Below are positions 34,629 through 43,810 of a stretch of 64,000 nt of DNA, piece after piece. The translations under genes and the position numbers were made by a program. This DNA is from HGM20899 sp964615195 (GTDB taxonomy: Bacteria > Pseudomonadota > Gammaproteobacteria > Enterobacterales > Succinivibrionaceae): assembly GCA_964615195.1 (NCBI GenBank), contig CAZTNG010000001.1, positions 9,916 to 73,915 on the forward strand, written 5' to 3'. Within the stretch, counting starts at the first letter, position 1. Every line of letters starts with the position of its first letter. The notes below the pieces were generated by a model. The model searched no databases and had not been told where the DNA came from. It saw nothing but the letters and a program-made list of their open reading frames with translations.

Positions 34629-35284
34629 TGAGTGATTTACCATCTGCTAGAGAAGCTTTTACTAAACCATTATTACAAGATAATCCTGTAATGATTCAGG
34701 TGTTAGGTATATGTTCTTCATTAGCTGTAACCTCGAATATGAAAACTGCTTTGGTTATGAGTTTAGCTGTAACAGCTGTTGTTGCTTGCTCAAATCTTGT
34801 AATTTCATTAATTCGTAATATTATACCAAATAGTGTACGTATTATTGCTCAAATGACAGTTATTGCTTCCTTAGTAATCATTGTAGACCAGCTATTAAGA
34901 GCTTTCTCATATGATCTTTCTAAGCAGCTTTCTGTGTTTGTAGGCCTTATTATTACAAACTGTATTGTAATGGGACGTGCGGAGGCATTTGCAATGAAAT
35001 ATCCTCCTGCAGCTTCATTCTGTGATGGTTTGGGTAATGGTGTAGGTTATGGCATAATTCTTTGTGCTTTAGGTACAATTCGTGAAATCTTTGGTTCAGG
35101 TACTTGGTTCGGTTTAACAATTTTATCACCAGAAAAAAATGGTGGTTGGTATGTGCCTAATGGCATGATGTTAATGCCTCCATGTGCATTCTTCCTTATT
35201 GGTTTGATGATTTGGCTTACTAATCAGGTTTATAAAACTCAACAAAAGCCTGAATATGATACAAGCCGCGAGGATGCTTCATAA
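34628..35284 (+). CDS. nqrD: Na+-translocating NADH:quinone reductase subunit D
   Basis: An integral subunit of about six helices, homologous to NqrE and RnfA/RnfE. 218 residues, with PLLQDNPVMIQVLGICSSLAVT, LVISLIRNIIPNSVRI, NCIVMGRAEAFA and the mid-membrane cysteine in the NC pair that contributes to the intramembrane iron site. Overlaps both neighbours by one base. Confidence 0.97.
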   Translation: MSDLPSAREAFTKPLLQDNPVMIQVLGICSSLAVTSNMKTALVMSLAVTAVVACSNLVISLIRNIIPNSVRIIAQMTVIASLVIIVDQLLRAFSYDLSKQLSVFVGLIITNCIVMGRAEAFAMKYPPAASFCDGLGNGVGYGIILCALGTIREIFGSGTWFGLTILSPEKNGGWYVPNGMMLMPPCAFFLIGLMIWLTNQVYKTQQKPEYDTSREDAS

Positions 35285-35880
35285 TGGAACATTATATTAG
35301 TTTATTTATTAAGTCAGTTTTTATTGAAAACTTAGCACTTAGTTTCTTTCTTGGTATGTGCACATTTTTGGCGGTATCAAAGAAAGTTAAGACTGCGATT
35401 GGCTTAGGTATCGCTGTAGTAGTTGTTCAGACTATTGCTGTGCCAGCAAACAACATCGTTTTTACCTATGTTCTTAAGGCTAATGCTCTTAAGGAAGGTG
35501 TAGATTTATCATTCTTAGGCTTTATAACATATATAGGTGTTATAGCAGCTTTGGTTCAAATCCTTGAAATGTTCCTTGATAAGTTTGTTCCAAGTCTATA
35601 TTCAGCCTTAGGTATATTCCTACCTCTTATTACAGTAAACTGTGCAATTTTTGGTGGTGTATCATTCATGGTTCAGCGTGAGTACAATTTCTCTGAATCT
35701 GTGGTTTATGGTGTTGGATCTGGTTTGTCTTGGGCTATTGCTTTAGTTTTACTTGCGGCTATCCGTGAAAAATTGAAGTACGCTCATTTGCCAGCTGGCT
35801 TGAATGGCTTAGGTATTGTTTTTATCACTGCTGGACTTATTGCATTAGGCTTTATGTCTTTCTCTGGTATTCAGTTGTAA
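35284..35880 (+). CDS. nqrE: Na+-translocating NADH:quinone reductase subunit E
   Basis: A membrane subunit of 198 residues related to NqrD in inverted topology. Family marks are MEHYISLFIKSVFIENLALS, FFLGMCTFLAVSKK, and LITVNCAIFGGVSF with the cysteine expected near the intramembrane Fe-S centre. The next gene begins within 10 bases. Confidence 0.97.
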   Translation: MEHYISLFIKSVFIENLALSFFLGMCTFLAVSKKVKTAIGLGIAVVVVQTIAVPANNIVFTYVLKANALKEGVDLSFLGFITYIGVIAALVQILEMFLDKFVPSLYSALGIFLPLITVNCAIFGGVSFMVQREYNFSESVVYGVGSGLSWAIALVLLAAIREKLKYAHLPAGLNGLGIVFITAGLIALGFMSFSGIQL

Positions 35881-35889
35881 GGTGTGTCC

Positions 35890-37143
35890 ATGGATGAATT
35901 TATGATAATTTCAATGGGCGTTGCGTTATTTTTAGCAATCGTGCTAGTGCTAGTTGTTGCAATTTTGGTTGCAAAGCATTTCATGGTAAATAGCGGAGAC
36001 GTAACCATTGGTATTAATAGTGATCCTGATAAGGCTATAAAAGTTCCAGCAGGAGACAAACTGCTCAGTTCTTTAGCAAATCAAGGAATATTTATACCTT
36101 CAGCTTGTGGCGGTGGTGGCGCATGTGGCCAGTGTCGTTGTAAGGTAACTAAAGGTGGTGGAGATGTTTTACCAACTGAATTAGGTCATCTTACTAAGCG
36201 TGAAGTACGTGAGGGTTGGCGTTTAGCATGCCAAGTTGGTGTACGCCAGGATATGGAAATAGAAATTCCTGCTTCAGTATTTGGTGTTAAAAAATGGCAG
36301 TGTACTGTTACCTCTAATGATAACAAAGCTACATTTATTAAAGAATTACGCTTAGCAATTCCAGAAGGTGAAGAAGTTCCATTTAGAGCTGGTGGTTACA
36401 TTCAGATTGAAGCAGAACCACACACAGTGGCTTATAAAGATTTTGATGTACCAGAAAAGTATCGCTCAGATTGGGAACATTTCCATTTGTTTGATGTGGT
36501 TTCAAAGGTCGATACTCATATTTTACGTGCATACTCTATGGCATCTTATCCAGATGAAAAGGGCTTAATTATGCTCAATGTACGTATTGCTACTCCACCT
36601 ATTGATAGAGCAACATCAAAACCTAAGGATGGTATTCCTGCTGGTCAGATGTCGTCTTACATTTGGTCATTAAAGCCTGGTGATAAGGTTACAATTTCTG
36701 GACCATTTGGTGAATTCTTTGCTAAAGATACCGATGCAGAAATGGTATTTATCGGTGGTGGTGCTGGTATGGCGCCTATGCGTTCGCATATATTCGATCA
36801 ACTTAAGCGTTTAAGCTCTAAGAGAAAGATTAGCTATTGGTATGGCGCACGTTCTCTAAAGGAAATGTTTTATCAAGATGAGTTTGATAAACTTGCTGAA
36901 GAATGTCCAAACTTTACATGGAATGTAGCTTTAAGTGATCCTTTACCTGAAGACAATTGGACTGGATACACTGGATTTATTCACAATGTTCTTTATGAAA
37001 ACTATTTAAAGGCTCATAAGGCACCTGAAGATTGTGAATTCTACATGTGTGGTCCTCCACCAATGACTCGTGCTGTTATTAACATGCTTCACGATCTTGG
37101 CGTTGAAGATGAAAATATCCTTCTTGATAACTTCGGTGCTTAA
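35890..37143 (+). CDS. nqrF: Na+-translocating NADH:quinone reductase subunit F
   Basis: The NADH-oxidising subunit: one N-terminal helix, a 2Fe-2S ferredoxin domain with cysteines in SACGGGGACGQCRCK and a later LACQVG, then FAD and NADH domains (RAYSMASYPDE, FIGGGAGMAPMRSH, FYMCGPPPM). 417 residues from ATG 35890, which has AAGGTG 5 bases upstream; a GTG at 35884 is an alternative. It ends the operon, followed by a strong terminator. Close similarity to Vibrio NqrF, including the last residues ENILLDNFGA. Confidence 0.98.
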   Translation: MDEFMIISMGVALFLAIVLVLVVAILVAKHFMVNSGDVTIGINSDPDKAIKVPAGDKLLSSLANQGIFIPSACGGGGACGQCRCKVTKGGGDVLPTELGHLTKREVREGWRLACQVGVRQDMEIEIPASVFGVKKWQCTVTSNDNKATFIKELRLAIPEGEEVPFRAGGYIQIEAEPHTVAYKDFDVPEKYRSDWEHFHLFDVVSKVDTHILRAYSMASYPDEKGLIMLNVRIATPPIDRATSKPKDGIPAGQMSSYIWSLKPGDKVTISGPFGEFFAKDTDAEMVFIGGGAGMAPMRSHIFDQLKRLSSKRKISYWYGARSLKEMFYQDEFDKLAEECPNFTWNVALSDPLPEDNWTGYTGFIHNVLYENYLKAHKAPEDCEFYMCGPPPMTRAVINMLHDLGVEDENILLDNFGA

Positions 37144-37158
37144 TTAGGATGTAATTTG

Positions 37159-37181
37159 AAAAAGGGGCTTTGCCCCTTTTT
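37159..37181 (+). terminator. nqr operon terminator
   Basis: A perfect 10-bp stem (37159-37168 with 37172-37181) has a TTT loop and GGGGC/GCCCC core. The descending arm ends in T5, 15 bases after nqrF. Confidence 0.92.
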
Positions 37182-37256
37182 ATTTATTAATAAGTAATAA
37201 GGAGAAAGTGATTTGAAGAATTTTTTAATACAGAATAAAAGGAATAAGTTTGAAAT

Positions 37257-37290
37257 TAAAAAACGGCTCCTATTGATTATAGGAGAACCG
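37257..37290 (-). terminator. dapD terminator (minus strand)
   Basis: CTCCTAT (37267-37273) pairs with ATAGGAG (37279-37285), extended by CGG/CCG outside a small bulge. On the minus strand a T6 run follows, about 25 bases after the dapD stop. Confidence 0.85.
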
Positions 37291-37312
37291 AATTTATTTG
37301 AGATGAATAGAA

Positions 37313-38152
37313 CTACATGTTTTCTTCAGCAATAGTTCTTAGCAGTTCATTGCAACCAGTTTTACCAAGAGTTTTAGCATCCACATGTTTTACAATTACA
37401 GCTGCATATAGACTGCAGTTACCTGTTTTAGATGGCAAGCTTCCTGATACAACAACTGAGCCAGCAGGAACACGTCCCATGAATATTTCACCAGTAGTAC
37501 GGTCATAAATACGTGTAGATTGACTTATGAATACACCCATTGAAATAACTGAGCCTTCGCCAACAATAACACCTTCAACAATTTCTGATCTTGCACCAAT
37601 GAAGCAATTATCTTCTATGATAGTTGGATTAGCTTGTAAAGGTTCAAGAACACCGCCGATTCCTACGCCACCAGATAAATGAACATGTTTGCCAACTTGA
37701 GCACATGATCCTACAGTAACCCATGAATCAACCATAGTTCCTTCACCTACATATCCACCTATATTTACGAATGAAGGCATTAATACAACATCTTTAGATA
37801 TATAAGATCCTTTTCTTACAATACTTCCCGGTACAGCTCTTACACCATCATGCTTAAAGCGTTCTGCAGTATAGTCAGCATACTTAAGCGGTACTTTATC
37901 ATAATAGCAGTTACCTGGAACTTCAATTGGCGCATTTTCATTAATTCTGAAATAGAGTAATACAGCTTTTTTTACCCATTGATTTACTTGCCATTCACCA
38001 TCATTTTTTTGAGCTACTCTTAATGATCCATTATCCAACATTTCTATTGTTTGCAGAATTGCTTCTTTAGTAATCGCATCAACAGTGTTTGGGGTTATGT
38101 TGGACCTACGTTCGTAAGCTTCTTCAATGATTTTCTTGATTTGCTCTGTCAT
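37313..38152 (-). CDS. dapD: Tetrahydrodipicolinate N-succinyltransferase
   Basis: Succinylates tetrahydrodipicolinate with succinyl-CoA in lysine and meso-diaminopimelate synthesis. 279 residues, with an N-terminal helical domain and a left-handed beta-helix of hexapeptide repeats (VGEGTMVDSWVTVGSCAQVGK, cited in part; GGVGIGGVLEPLQANP; NCFIGARSEIVEGVIVGEGSV, cited in part). An AAGGAG ribosome site precedes ATG. It is last in the map-glnD-dapD unit, 11 bases after glnD. Confidence 0.97.
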   Translation of the reverse strand: MTEQIKKIIEEAYERRSNITPNTVDAITKEAILQTIEMLDNGSLRVAQKNDGEWQVNQWVKKAVLLYFRINENAPIEVPGNCYYDKVPLKYADYTAERFKHDGVRAVPGSIVRKGSYISKDVVLMPSFVNIGGYVGEGTMVDSWVTVGSCAQVGKHVHLSGGVGIGGVLEPLQANPTIIEDNCFIGARSEIVEGVIVGEGSVISMGVFISQSTRIYDRTTGEIFMGRVPAGSVVVSGSLPSKTGNCSLYAAVIVKHVDAKTLGKTGCNELLRTIAEENM

Positions 38153-38163
38153 TTTATCTCCTT

Positions 38164-40776
38164 TTAGATTTGATTGTTTAATGATGATATGAGTTGTTCA
38201 CGTAACGTTACTTTCATATCTTCAGTTAATGGTGTCCCCTTACTATCGGTTAATAAGAAGAAGTCATCAGCTCTTTCACCTGTAGTTGTTATTTTTGCAG
38301 CATGTATTACAAGATCATTTGATTGAAATACTTGGCCAATTTTTGCAAGTAATCCTGGAATATCTAGTGTTGATATTTCTAGTGACGTGCCCTTTTTATC
38401 TTTATCTAGTAAAAATGTTACAATTGTAGGATGTTTAAACTGTTTTAATTTGGCAGGTAATGGCTTTGGTTTGGGCATTTTGTATTCTGGATTAGTTAAA
38501 GCTATTGTTATTGCTTTTCGTAAATTAGCTAATCTTTCAAATGATACTTGTCCACCATTTCTTTCAATAAATGCAAAAGTATCTAACGCATAGTTATTGT
38601 TCGTGTTTGATATAATTGATGCCAAAACATTTAAGTTTTTGTCACCTAAAACGCTTGTAACACGTGCAAATAGACCAGGTATATCTTTTGTGTAAATGAA
38701 TAGCTCACTACCATTAGTTGTGTTATTTTGTCCAAATAAAATTAGTGGAGTATTAGATCCATTATGGTTAATAATGTTCTGTGTATGCCAAGAAATTTGT
38801 TCTGCACTATATCGGATAAAGTACTCTAATTTAAAATCACTCCATACTCGGAACACACTTATTGGTGACATCCCAATTCTAGTTAGAATTTCTAAAGCTC
38901 TTTGTTGATTTTCTCTAACGTGTAATCTTAGATCTGGAGGGCTTTCGAGCCCTTTTCTAAGTGCATCTCTTGCCGAAAAATACAAGGTCCTAAATAATGA
39001 ATCTTTATAGCCATTCCATTCAGTATCATTTGTGGCACATATATCAGCAACACTTAAGCAGTAAAGGTAGTTTAAAAATGTTTCATCTCCTACTTTTTTT
39101 GCAAATTCTGTTACTACTTCAGGATCAGAAATATCTCTTCTTTGTGCAATCATAGACATATATAAATGGTTGCGTACAACCCAAGCTACAAGCCTACTTT
39201 CATATCTATTGTAGTTATGAAGCTGACAAAAATACATTGCATCAGGTGCTCCAAGTTCGGCATGATGACCGCCTCGACCTTTTGCTATGTCATGAAATAT
39301 CGCTGCAATAAAGAGTAATTCTGGTTTGTCAATTTGTGCGTATATTTGGCGATATAGAGTAAAATTTGGATTTCTATATTGGGTGAATTCGTAAATGTTT
39401 TTTAAAACTCTCATTGTATGTTCATCTACGGTGTAGGTATGGAACATATCAAATTGCATAAGTCCGATGATTTCCTGCCAATGCGGCATATATAAAGCGA
39501 TAATATGGTGTTCATGCATTGTAGGTAATGCAACAGATAACGCACGTGGATTTTTAATAAGTTTTTTAAATATTTCCCTGCATTCTATTTTTTCATCTAA
39601 ATAATAGTTAATGCTTCGTCGAGCATTTCGCAATAACCTAATGCATTGAACATAAATACCTGTGAGCTGTGTTTGTTCTGTTAATATTAAAAAAAGTTCT
39701 AATATAGTTTGTGGTTCTTTAATAAAAAGTTCAGGATCTACTACATCAATAAGTGAACCACGTATAATAAAGTGGGAGTTAAACATCACACCATTTTTAA
39801 TTTTATTAGGGTGAATGGCTTCTTCCAATAATTGCATCACAATTTCATTTAATTCTCTGACTCTATGCATAGTTTGGTAAAATCTACGCATGAGTGTTTC
39901 AACAGGTGTGTTGCCTTCACCTAAATAGCCTAATAGGTTCGCAACTTTTTGTTGTCTATCAAAAGTAAGTCGGTTATCAGGTTTATTAATTGAAATGTGC
40001 AAAGCGAAGCGAATTCTCCATAAAAAATCCTGACATTCTTGCAATTCATAATATTCTAATCTTGTTAGTAAATTATGTGTCAGCATTTCTTTTAGAGTAG
40101 TAATTCCTAGTTTTTTATGAGCAATCCAAAGTATTGTTTGTATATCCCTTAATCCACCTGGGTTATTCTTAATATCAGGTTCTAGCATATACACTGTATC
40201 TTTGTAGGAATGATGTCTGTCATTTTGCTCTTGAAGTTTTGCTTGATAGAAAACATCACTAGGCCAAAATTCATCAGAATTTACTGCTTTTGTTAGTTTA
40301 GCAAAAGTGTTTTGATTTCCAACTATAAACCTTGCTTCAATAAGATTAGTTGCAATAGTTACATCTTTCTTACCTTCTGTGATGCATTCTTCAAGAGTTC
40401 GTACGGATTGACCTAAATCGAGTTTTAGATCCCATACTAAGCTAGTAAAATTTGGAATTATGTTATTTAATTCTTCAGGTAGTTGTCCATCATTTACAAA
40501 TAATATATCAATGTCAGAATGTGGTTGCAGATCCGCACGACCATATCCTCCAACAGCTACTAGGGCTAAATTAGGGAATTTTTTAAAATTAAATTGCTCC
40601 CATAATTTTAGCAATAATTCATCAATAAATTCTGTGCGTGCACACACAAGCTCATTGACAGAGACTCCTCGCTGAAAATCCTTAATCATGTCTTCAAGTT
40701 GGGCATTAATTGCATTACGCCCATTTGTCATATCTATACATTCCTCTGGAATATAGAATTTAGCATCTAGAGTCAT
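38164..40776 (-). CDS. glnD: Bifunctional PII uridylyltransferase / uridylyl-removing enzyme
   Basis: The glutamine sensor that uridylylates and deuridylylates PII proteins. 870 residues against 890 in E. coli. Domains in order: nucleotidyltransferase with GGYGRADLQPHSDIDILF (near 75-92), a helical linker, an HD phosphohydrolase domain with FHDIAKGRGGHHAELG (near 490), and two C-terminal ACT domains (IYTKDIPGLFARVTSVLGD near 690; STLDIPGLLAKIGQVF near 800). All catalytic motifs appear intact. No PII gene is in the window. Confidence 0.97.
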   Translation of the reverse strand: MTLDAKFYIPEECIDMTNGRNAINAQLEDMIKDFQRGVSVNELVCARTEFIDELLLKLWEQFNFKKFPNLALVAVGGYGRADLQPHSDIDILFVNDGQLPEELNNIIPNFTSLVWDLKLDLGQSVRTLEECITEGKKDVTIATNLIEARFIVGNQNTFAKLTKAVNSDEFWPSDVFYQAKLQEQNDRHHSYKDTVYMLEPDIKNNPGGLRDIQTILWIAHKKLGITTLKEMLTHNLLTRLEYYELQECQDFLWRIRFALHISINKPDNRLTFDRQQKVANLLGYLGEGNTPVETLMRRFYQTMHRVRELNEIVMQLLEEAIHPNKIKNGVMFNSHFIIRGSLIDVVDPELFIKEPQTILELFLILTEQTQLTGIYVQCIRLLRNARRSINYYLDEKIECREIFKKLIKNPRALSVALPTMHEHHIIALYMPHWQEIIGLMQFDMFHTYTVDEHTMRVLKNIYEFTQYRNPNFTLYRQIYAQIDKPELLFIAAIFHDIAKGRGGHHAELGAPDAMYFCQLHNYNRYESRLVAWVVRNHLYMSMIAQRRDISDPEVVTEFAKKVGDETFLNYLYCLSVADICATNDTEWNGYKDSLFRTLYFSARDALRKGLESPPDLRLHVRENQQRALEILTRIGMSPISVFRVWSDFKLEYFIRYSAEQISWHTQNIINHNGSNTPLILFGQNNTTNGSELFIYTKDIPGLFARVTSVLGDKNLNVLASIISNTNNNYALDTFAFIERNGGQVSFERLANLRKAITIALTNPEYKMPKPKPLPAKLKQFKHPTIVTFLLDKDKKGTSLEISTLDIPGLLAKIGQVFQSNDLVIHAAKITTTGERADDFFLLTDSKGTPLTEDMKVTLREQLISSLNNQI

Positions 40777-40796
40777 TTGTTACTTTCCAAAATAAG

Positions 40797-41585
40797 CTAT
40801 TTATTGTGTATATATCTTTCTAGCTTTTCATCAGAACGAAGGGTTAAAACTTCGCATCCATCCTCGGTAATAAGAATTGTATGCTCAAACTGTGCCGAAG
40901 GTTGTTTATCTGCTGTAGTAACAGTCCAACCGTCCTTTTGATTAACCTTGCATTTGTATGTTCCGGCATTGATCATTGGTTCTATGGTAAATGTCATGCC
41001 TGGTTCAAGAAGAATGCTGTAGCGGTTTGGATAGTGTAGAACCTGAGGGTCTTCATGGAATCCTTCACCAATACCATGGCCACAGTAATCTTTAACTATA
41101 GAGAAACCTGTTTTGTCCACAACTTTTGCTATAGAATTACCAACAATTGTGAGATTTTTACCTGGGCCAACAGCACGTATGGCGGCGTACATTGAATCTT
41201 GAGCACACTTTATTAATTGTAGATTTCTTGGTGTTGTATTTCCAACAACATACATCATGTTAGTATCGCCATGAAAACCATCTTTGATTACCGTAACATC
41301 AATATTTACAATGTCTCCATTGTGTAATTTATGCATTCCTGGTATACCATGACAAACAACTTCATTAACGGAAATACAAGTTGCTTTTGGGTAACCTTGG
41401 TAGCCTAAACAAGCTGATATTGCGTGTTGGGTATTCTCAATGTAGTCTAGCATAATATTGTCTAGTTCTAGAGTTGTAATGCCAGCCTTTACATAAGGTG
41501 TAATCATCTCTAAAACTTCAGCAGCAAGTTTCCCTGCAATACGCATTTTTTCAATTTGTTCTGTATTTTTTATTGAAATATTCAT
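40797..41585 (-). CDS. map: Methionine aminopeptidase type I
   Basis: Removes the initiator methionine from nascent proteins. 262 residues from ATG 41585 (a TTG lies one codon earlier). Metal ligands are visible: two aspartates in VNIDVTVIKDGFHGDTN, histidine in YCGHGIGEGFHEDP, and glutamates in TIEPMINAG and QFEHTILIT. Divergent from rpsB and 20 bases ahead of glnD. Confidence 0.97.
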   Translation of the reverse strand: MNISIKNTEQIEKMRIAGKLAAEVLEMITPYVKAGITTLELDNIMLDYIENTQHAISACLGYQGYPKATCISVNEVVCHGIPGMHKLHNGDIVNIDVTVIKDGFHGDTNMMYVVGNTTPRNLQLIKCAQDSMYAAIRAVGPGKNLTIVGNSIAKVVDKTGFSIVKDYCGHGIGEGFHEDPQVLHYPNRYSILLEPGMTFTIEPMINAGTYKCKVNQKDGWTVTTADKQPSAQFEHTILITEDGCEVLTLRSDEKLERYIHNK

Positions 41586-41624
41586 CAATTTTTGTTGCCT
41601 TAAAATATATTAATAAAACGCCTT

Positions 41625-41653
41625 ATTATAACACTAATAACACCGTACTTTAA
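41625..41653 (-). promoter_or_regulatory. Promoter of map-glnD-dapD
   Basis: On the minus strand TGTTATAAT is an extended -10 (hexamer 41630-41625), 17 bases from a weak TTAAAG at 41653-41648. The map ATG lies 40 bases beyond. Confidence 0.5.
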
Positions 41654-41863
41654 GTAAAGACAGCTAATAAACAAATGAAAAATATTATTAGTTAGTGTTT
41701 AATTATAATAAATTTATATTGGTGCAAAAATGTAAAATATTTTCCATATTGGTGCAAAATGTTCATTTTTAGTGCTCGTAAGTAGTAAAAATATAATGTA
41801 TAAAAAATACATTGTGAATTACATAAAAACACAATAAAAAAATAACTAAAATTTAATTAAATA
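41654..41863. other. map-rpsB intergenic core with paired direct repeat
   Basis: AT-rich sequence between the two divergent promoters. ATATTGGTGCAAAA occurs twice, at 41716-41729 and 41746-41759, offset 30 bases (close to three helical turns). The core TTGGTGCAA resembles one half of an NtrC site. Nothing else is evident. Confidence 0.6.
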
Positions 41864-41892
41864 TTGAATAAAAGGCCTTTTACGTGTATAAT
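41864..41892 (+). promoter_or_regulatory. Promoter of rpsB-tsf
   Basis: TTGAAT (41864-41869), a 17-base spacer and a perfect TATAAT (41887-41892), followed by a CTGCGC discriminator. The GC-rich discriminator is typical of promoters under stringent (ppGpp) control, as expected for ribosomal protein genes. Confidence 0.85.
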
Positions 41893-41954
41893 CTGCGCAC
41901 TTTTTGAGCAATATATTTGTTTGATAAGTATCTGGTTAATCAGATTTGTTATTT

Positions 41955-42048
41955 TTCTAAAACACACACTGGATGACAAGGGAATCACTGGGGTGCCGTG
42001 AGGTCTGTGTTCCTGTTCAGTGGAGGCTTAACCCCATGAGGAAATTAT
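41955..42048 (+). ncRNA. rpsB leader, S2-type (t44-like) regulatory RNA
   Basis: A 5' leader of unusually high GC for its surroundings. AACACACACTGG near 41960 can pair with the later CTGTGTT, enclosing GGGGTGCC. A conserved-looking AGTGGAGGCTTAACCCC precedes the start codon. Gammaproteobacterial rpsB mRNAs carry such a structure, bound by S2 for autoregulation; assignment here is by position and partial motif memory, not by a model search. Confidence 0.6.
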
Positions 42049-42780
42049 ATGTCAAACGTTTCTATGCGTGAAATGCTAGATGCTGGTGTTCATTTTGGTC
42101 ACCAGACTCGTTATTGGAACCCAAAGATGAAGCAGTATATTTATGGTGCTCGTAATGGTGTTCATATTATCAACCTTGAAAAGACTGTTGCATGTTTTGA
42201 TGATGCATTAAACTTTATCGGTAACACAGTTGCTCATAAGGGTAAGGTTCTTTTCGTTGGTACTAAGCGTGCTGCAAGTGAACAAGTTAAGGCTGCTGCT
42301 TTAAGCTGTGGTCAGTACTATGTTAACCATCGTTGGTTAGGTGGTATGCTTACTAACTGGAAGACTGTTAAGCAGTCTATCAAGCGTTTCAAGGAACTTG
42401 AAACTCAGTCTACTGATGGTACTTTTGATAAGCTTACTAAGAAAGAAGCTCTCGTTCGTACTCGTGATATGGCAAAACTCGAAAAGAGCTTTGGTGGTAT
42501 CAAGGACATGGGTTCATTACCTGATGTAGTATTCGTAATTGATGCTGAAGTTGAACACATCGCTATCAAAGAAGCTAACAATCTTGGTATTCCAGTTGTT
42601 GCTATTGTTGATACTAATTCATGCCCAGATAACGTAGATTACGTTGTTCCAGGTAATGATGATGCTATTCGTGCTATCAGCCTTTATTTAAATACTGTAG
42701 CTGGTACTGTAAACGATGCTCGTGAATCAGTTACAACTGCTCAAGTGCAAGAAGTTCCTGCTGAACCAGTAGCTGAATAA
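42049..42780 (+). CDS. rpsB: 30S ribosomal protein S2
   Basis: An essential small-subunit protein. 243 residues beginning SNVSMREMLDAGVHFGHQTR after the initiator Met, with WNPKMKQYIYGARNGVHIIN, WLGGMLTNWKT and IDTNSCPDNVDYVVPGNDDA. Codon choice shifts toward GTT, CGT and AAG relative to neighbours, as in highly expressed genes. It is followed by a hairpin and then tsf. Confidence 0.99.
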   Translation: MSNVSMREMLDAGVHFGHQTRYWNPKMKQYIYGARNGVHIINLEKTVACFDDALNFIGNTVAHKGKVLFVGTKRAASEQVKAAALSCGQYYVNHRWLGGMLTNWKTVKQSIKRFKELETQSTDGTFDKLTKKEALVRTRDMAKLEKSFGGIKDMGSLPDVVFVIDAEVEHIAIKEANNLGIPVVAIVDTNSCPDNVDYVVPGNDDAIRAISLYLNTVAGTVNDARESVTTAQVQEVPAEPVAE

Positions 42781-42801
42781 TCTGCAATATAAGCTCAAAG
42801 C

Positions 42802-42823
42802 AATCGGGAGCTTGCTCCCGATT
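42802..42823 (+). terminator. Hairpin between rpsB and tsf (partial terminator or processing site)
   Basis: A perfect 10-bp stem AATCGGGAGC/GCTCCCGATT with a 2-base apex, followed by TACTCCCTCTC rather than a T tract. It probably reduces or stabilises transcripts rather than ending them, since tsf has no evident promoter of its own. Confidence 0.65.
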
Positions 42824-42851
42824 TACTCCCTCTCAATTAAAGGATTTTTAA

Positions 42852-43754
42852 ATGGCAAATATTACTGCTGCCCTAGTAAAAGAATTACGTGAACGTACCG
42901 GTGCCGGTATGATGGATTGTAAAAAGGCTCTTGTTGAAGCAAATGGTGACATCGAGCTTGCAATTGATAATATGCGTAAGAATGGTCAAGCAAAGGCTGC
43001 TAAAAAAGCCGGCCGTGTAACTGCTGAAGGTGTTATTGCATCTGCTGTTGCCGACGGTAAGGCTTTAATCGTAGAAGTAAATTGTGAAACTGACTTCGTA
43101 GCTAAAGATGCTAGTTTCAATGCTTTCTGTCAGAACGTAGCTAAAATTGCTTTAGATAACAATGTAACTGACGTTGAAGCATTGAAGGCTTTACAGTATA
43201 CCGATAGTACGGAAACTGTTGAAGTAACTCTTAACAATTTAATTGCTAAGATCGGCGAAAACATGAGTATTCGTAGAATTTCTGCAATGACTGGTAGCAA
43301 CATCGGTTTATACATTCATGGCAATAAGCGTATTGGCGTGTTAGCTGATATTGAAGGTGGCGATGCACAGCTATCTAAAGATGTTGCTATGCATATTTGT
43401 GGTTGTTCACCATTATATGTTAATCCTGAAGATGTTCCTGCTGATAAAGTTGAACATGAACGTCAGGTTCAGATCGACATTGCTATGAAAGAAAATGAAG
43501 AAGCTGCTAAGCCAAAGCCAAAGGAAATTATCGAAAAGATGATTAACGGTCGTATGGCTAAGTATACTGGTGAAATTTCATTAGTATGTCAAGGTTTCGT
43601 TAAGGATCCTGAAATCACTGTTGGTGCTTTATTAAAGAGTAAAGGTGCTACAGCGAAATCTTTCATTCGCATGGTTGTAGGTGAAGGAATTGAAAAGCAA
43701 GTTGTAGATTTTGCAACAGAAGTTGCTGCTCAGGTTGCTGCTGCTCAGAAGTAG
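42852..43754 (+). CDS. tsf: Elongation factor Ts
   Basis: The nucleotide exchange factor for EF-Tu. 300 residues, slightly longer than the E. coli protein (283). The N-terminal ELRERTGAGMMDCKKALVEANGDIELAID, cited in part as RTGAGMMDCKKAL, and VNCETDFVAKD are diagnostic. A run of Lys/Pro (KPKPKE) and the final AAQVAAAQK are local features. AAAGGA precedes the ATG. Codon use is that of highly expressed genes. Confidence 0.98.
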   Translation: MANITAALVKELRERTGAGMMDCKKALVEANGDIELAIDNMRKNGQAKAAKKAGRVTAEGVIASAVADGKALIVEVNCETDFVAKDASFNAFCQNVAKIALDNNVTDVEALKALQYTDSTETVEVTLNNLIAKIGENMSIRRISAMTGSNIGLYIHGNKRIGVLADIEGGDAQLSKDVAMHICGCSPLYVNPEDVPADKVEHERQVQIDIAMKENEEAAKPKPKEIIEKMINGRMAKYTGEISLVCQGFVKDPEITVGALLKSKGATAKSFIRMVVGEGIEKQVVDFATEVAAQVAAAQK

Positions 43755-43770
43755 TTTTAAAAAATTCATA

Positions 43771-43810
43771 AAATAGGCGGATTTTTATAAAATTCGCCTA
43801 TTTCTTTTTA
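43771..43810 (+). terminator. rpsB-tsf operon terminator
   Basis: AAATAGGCG (43771-43779) pairs with CGCCTATTT (43795-43803), the loop side extending the stem through TTTT/AAAA. It is followed by CTTTTTAT, 16 bases after tsf. Confidence 0.9.

Noticed and set aside
41716..41759. Complete NtrC sites with a sigma-54 promoter
   Set aside because: Only right half-sites match, and I could not find TGGCAC-N5-TTGC on either strand nearby.
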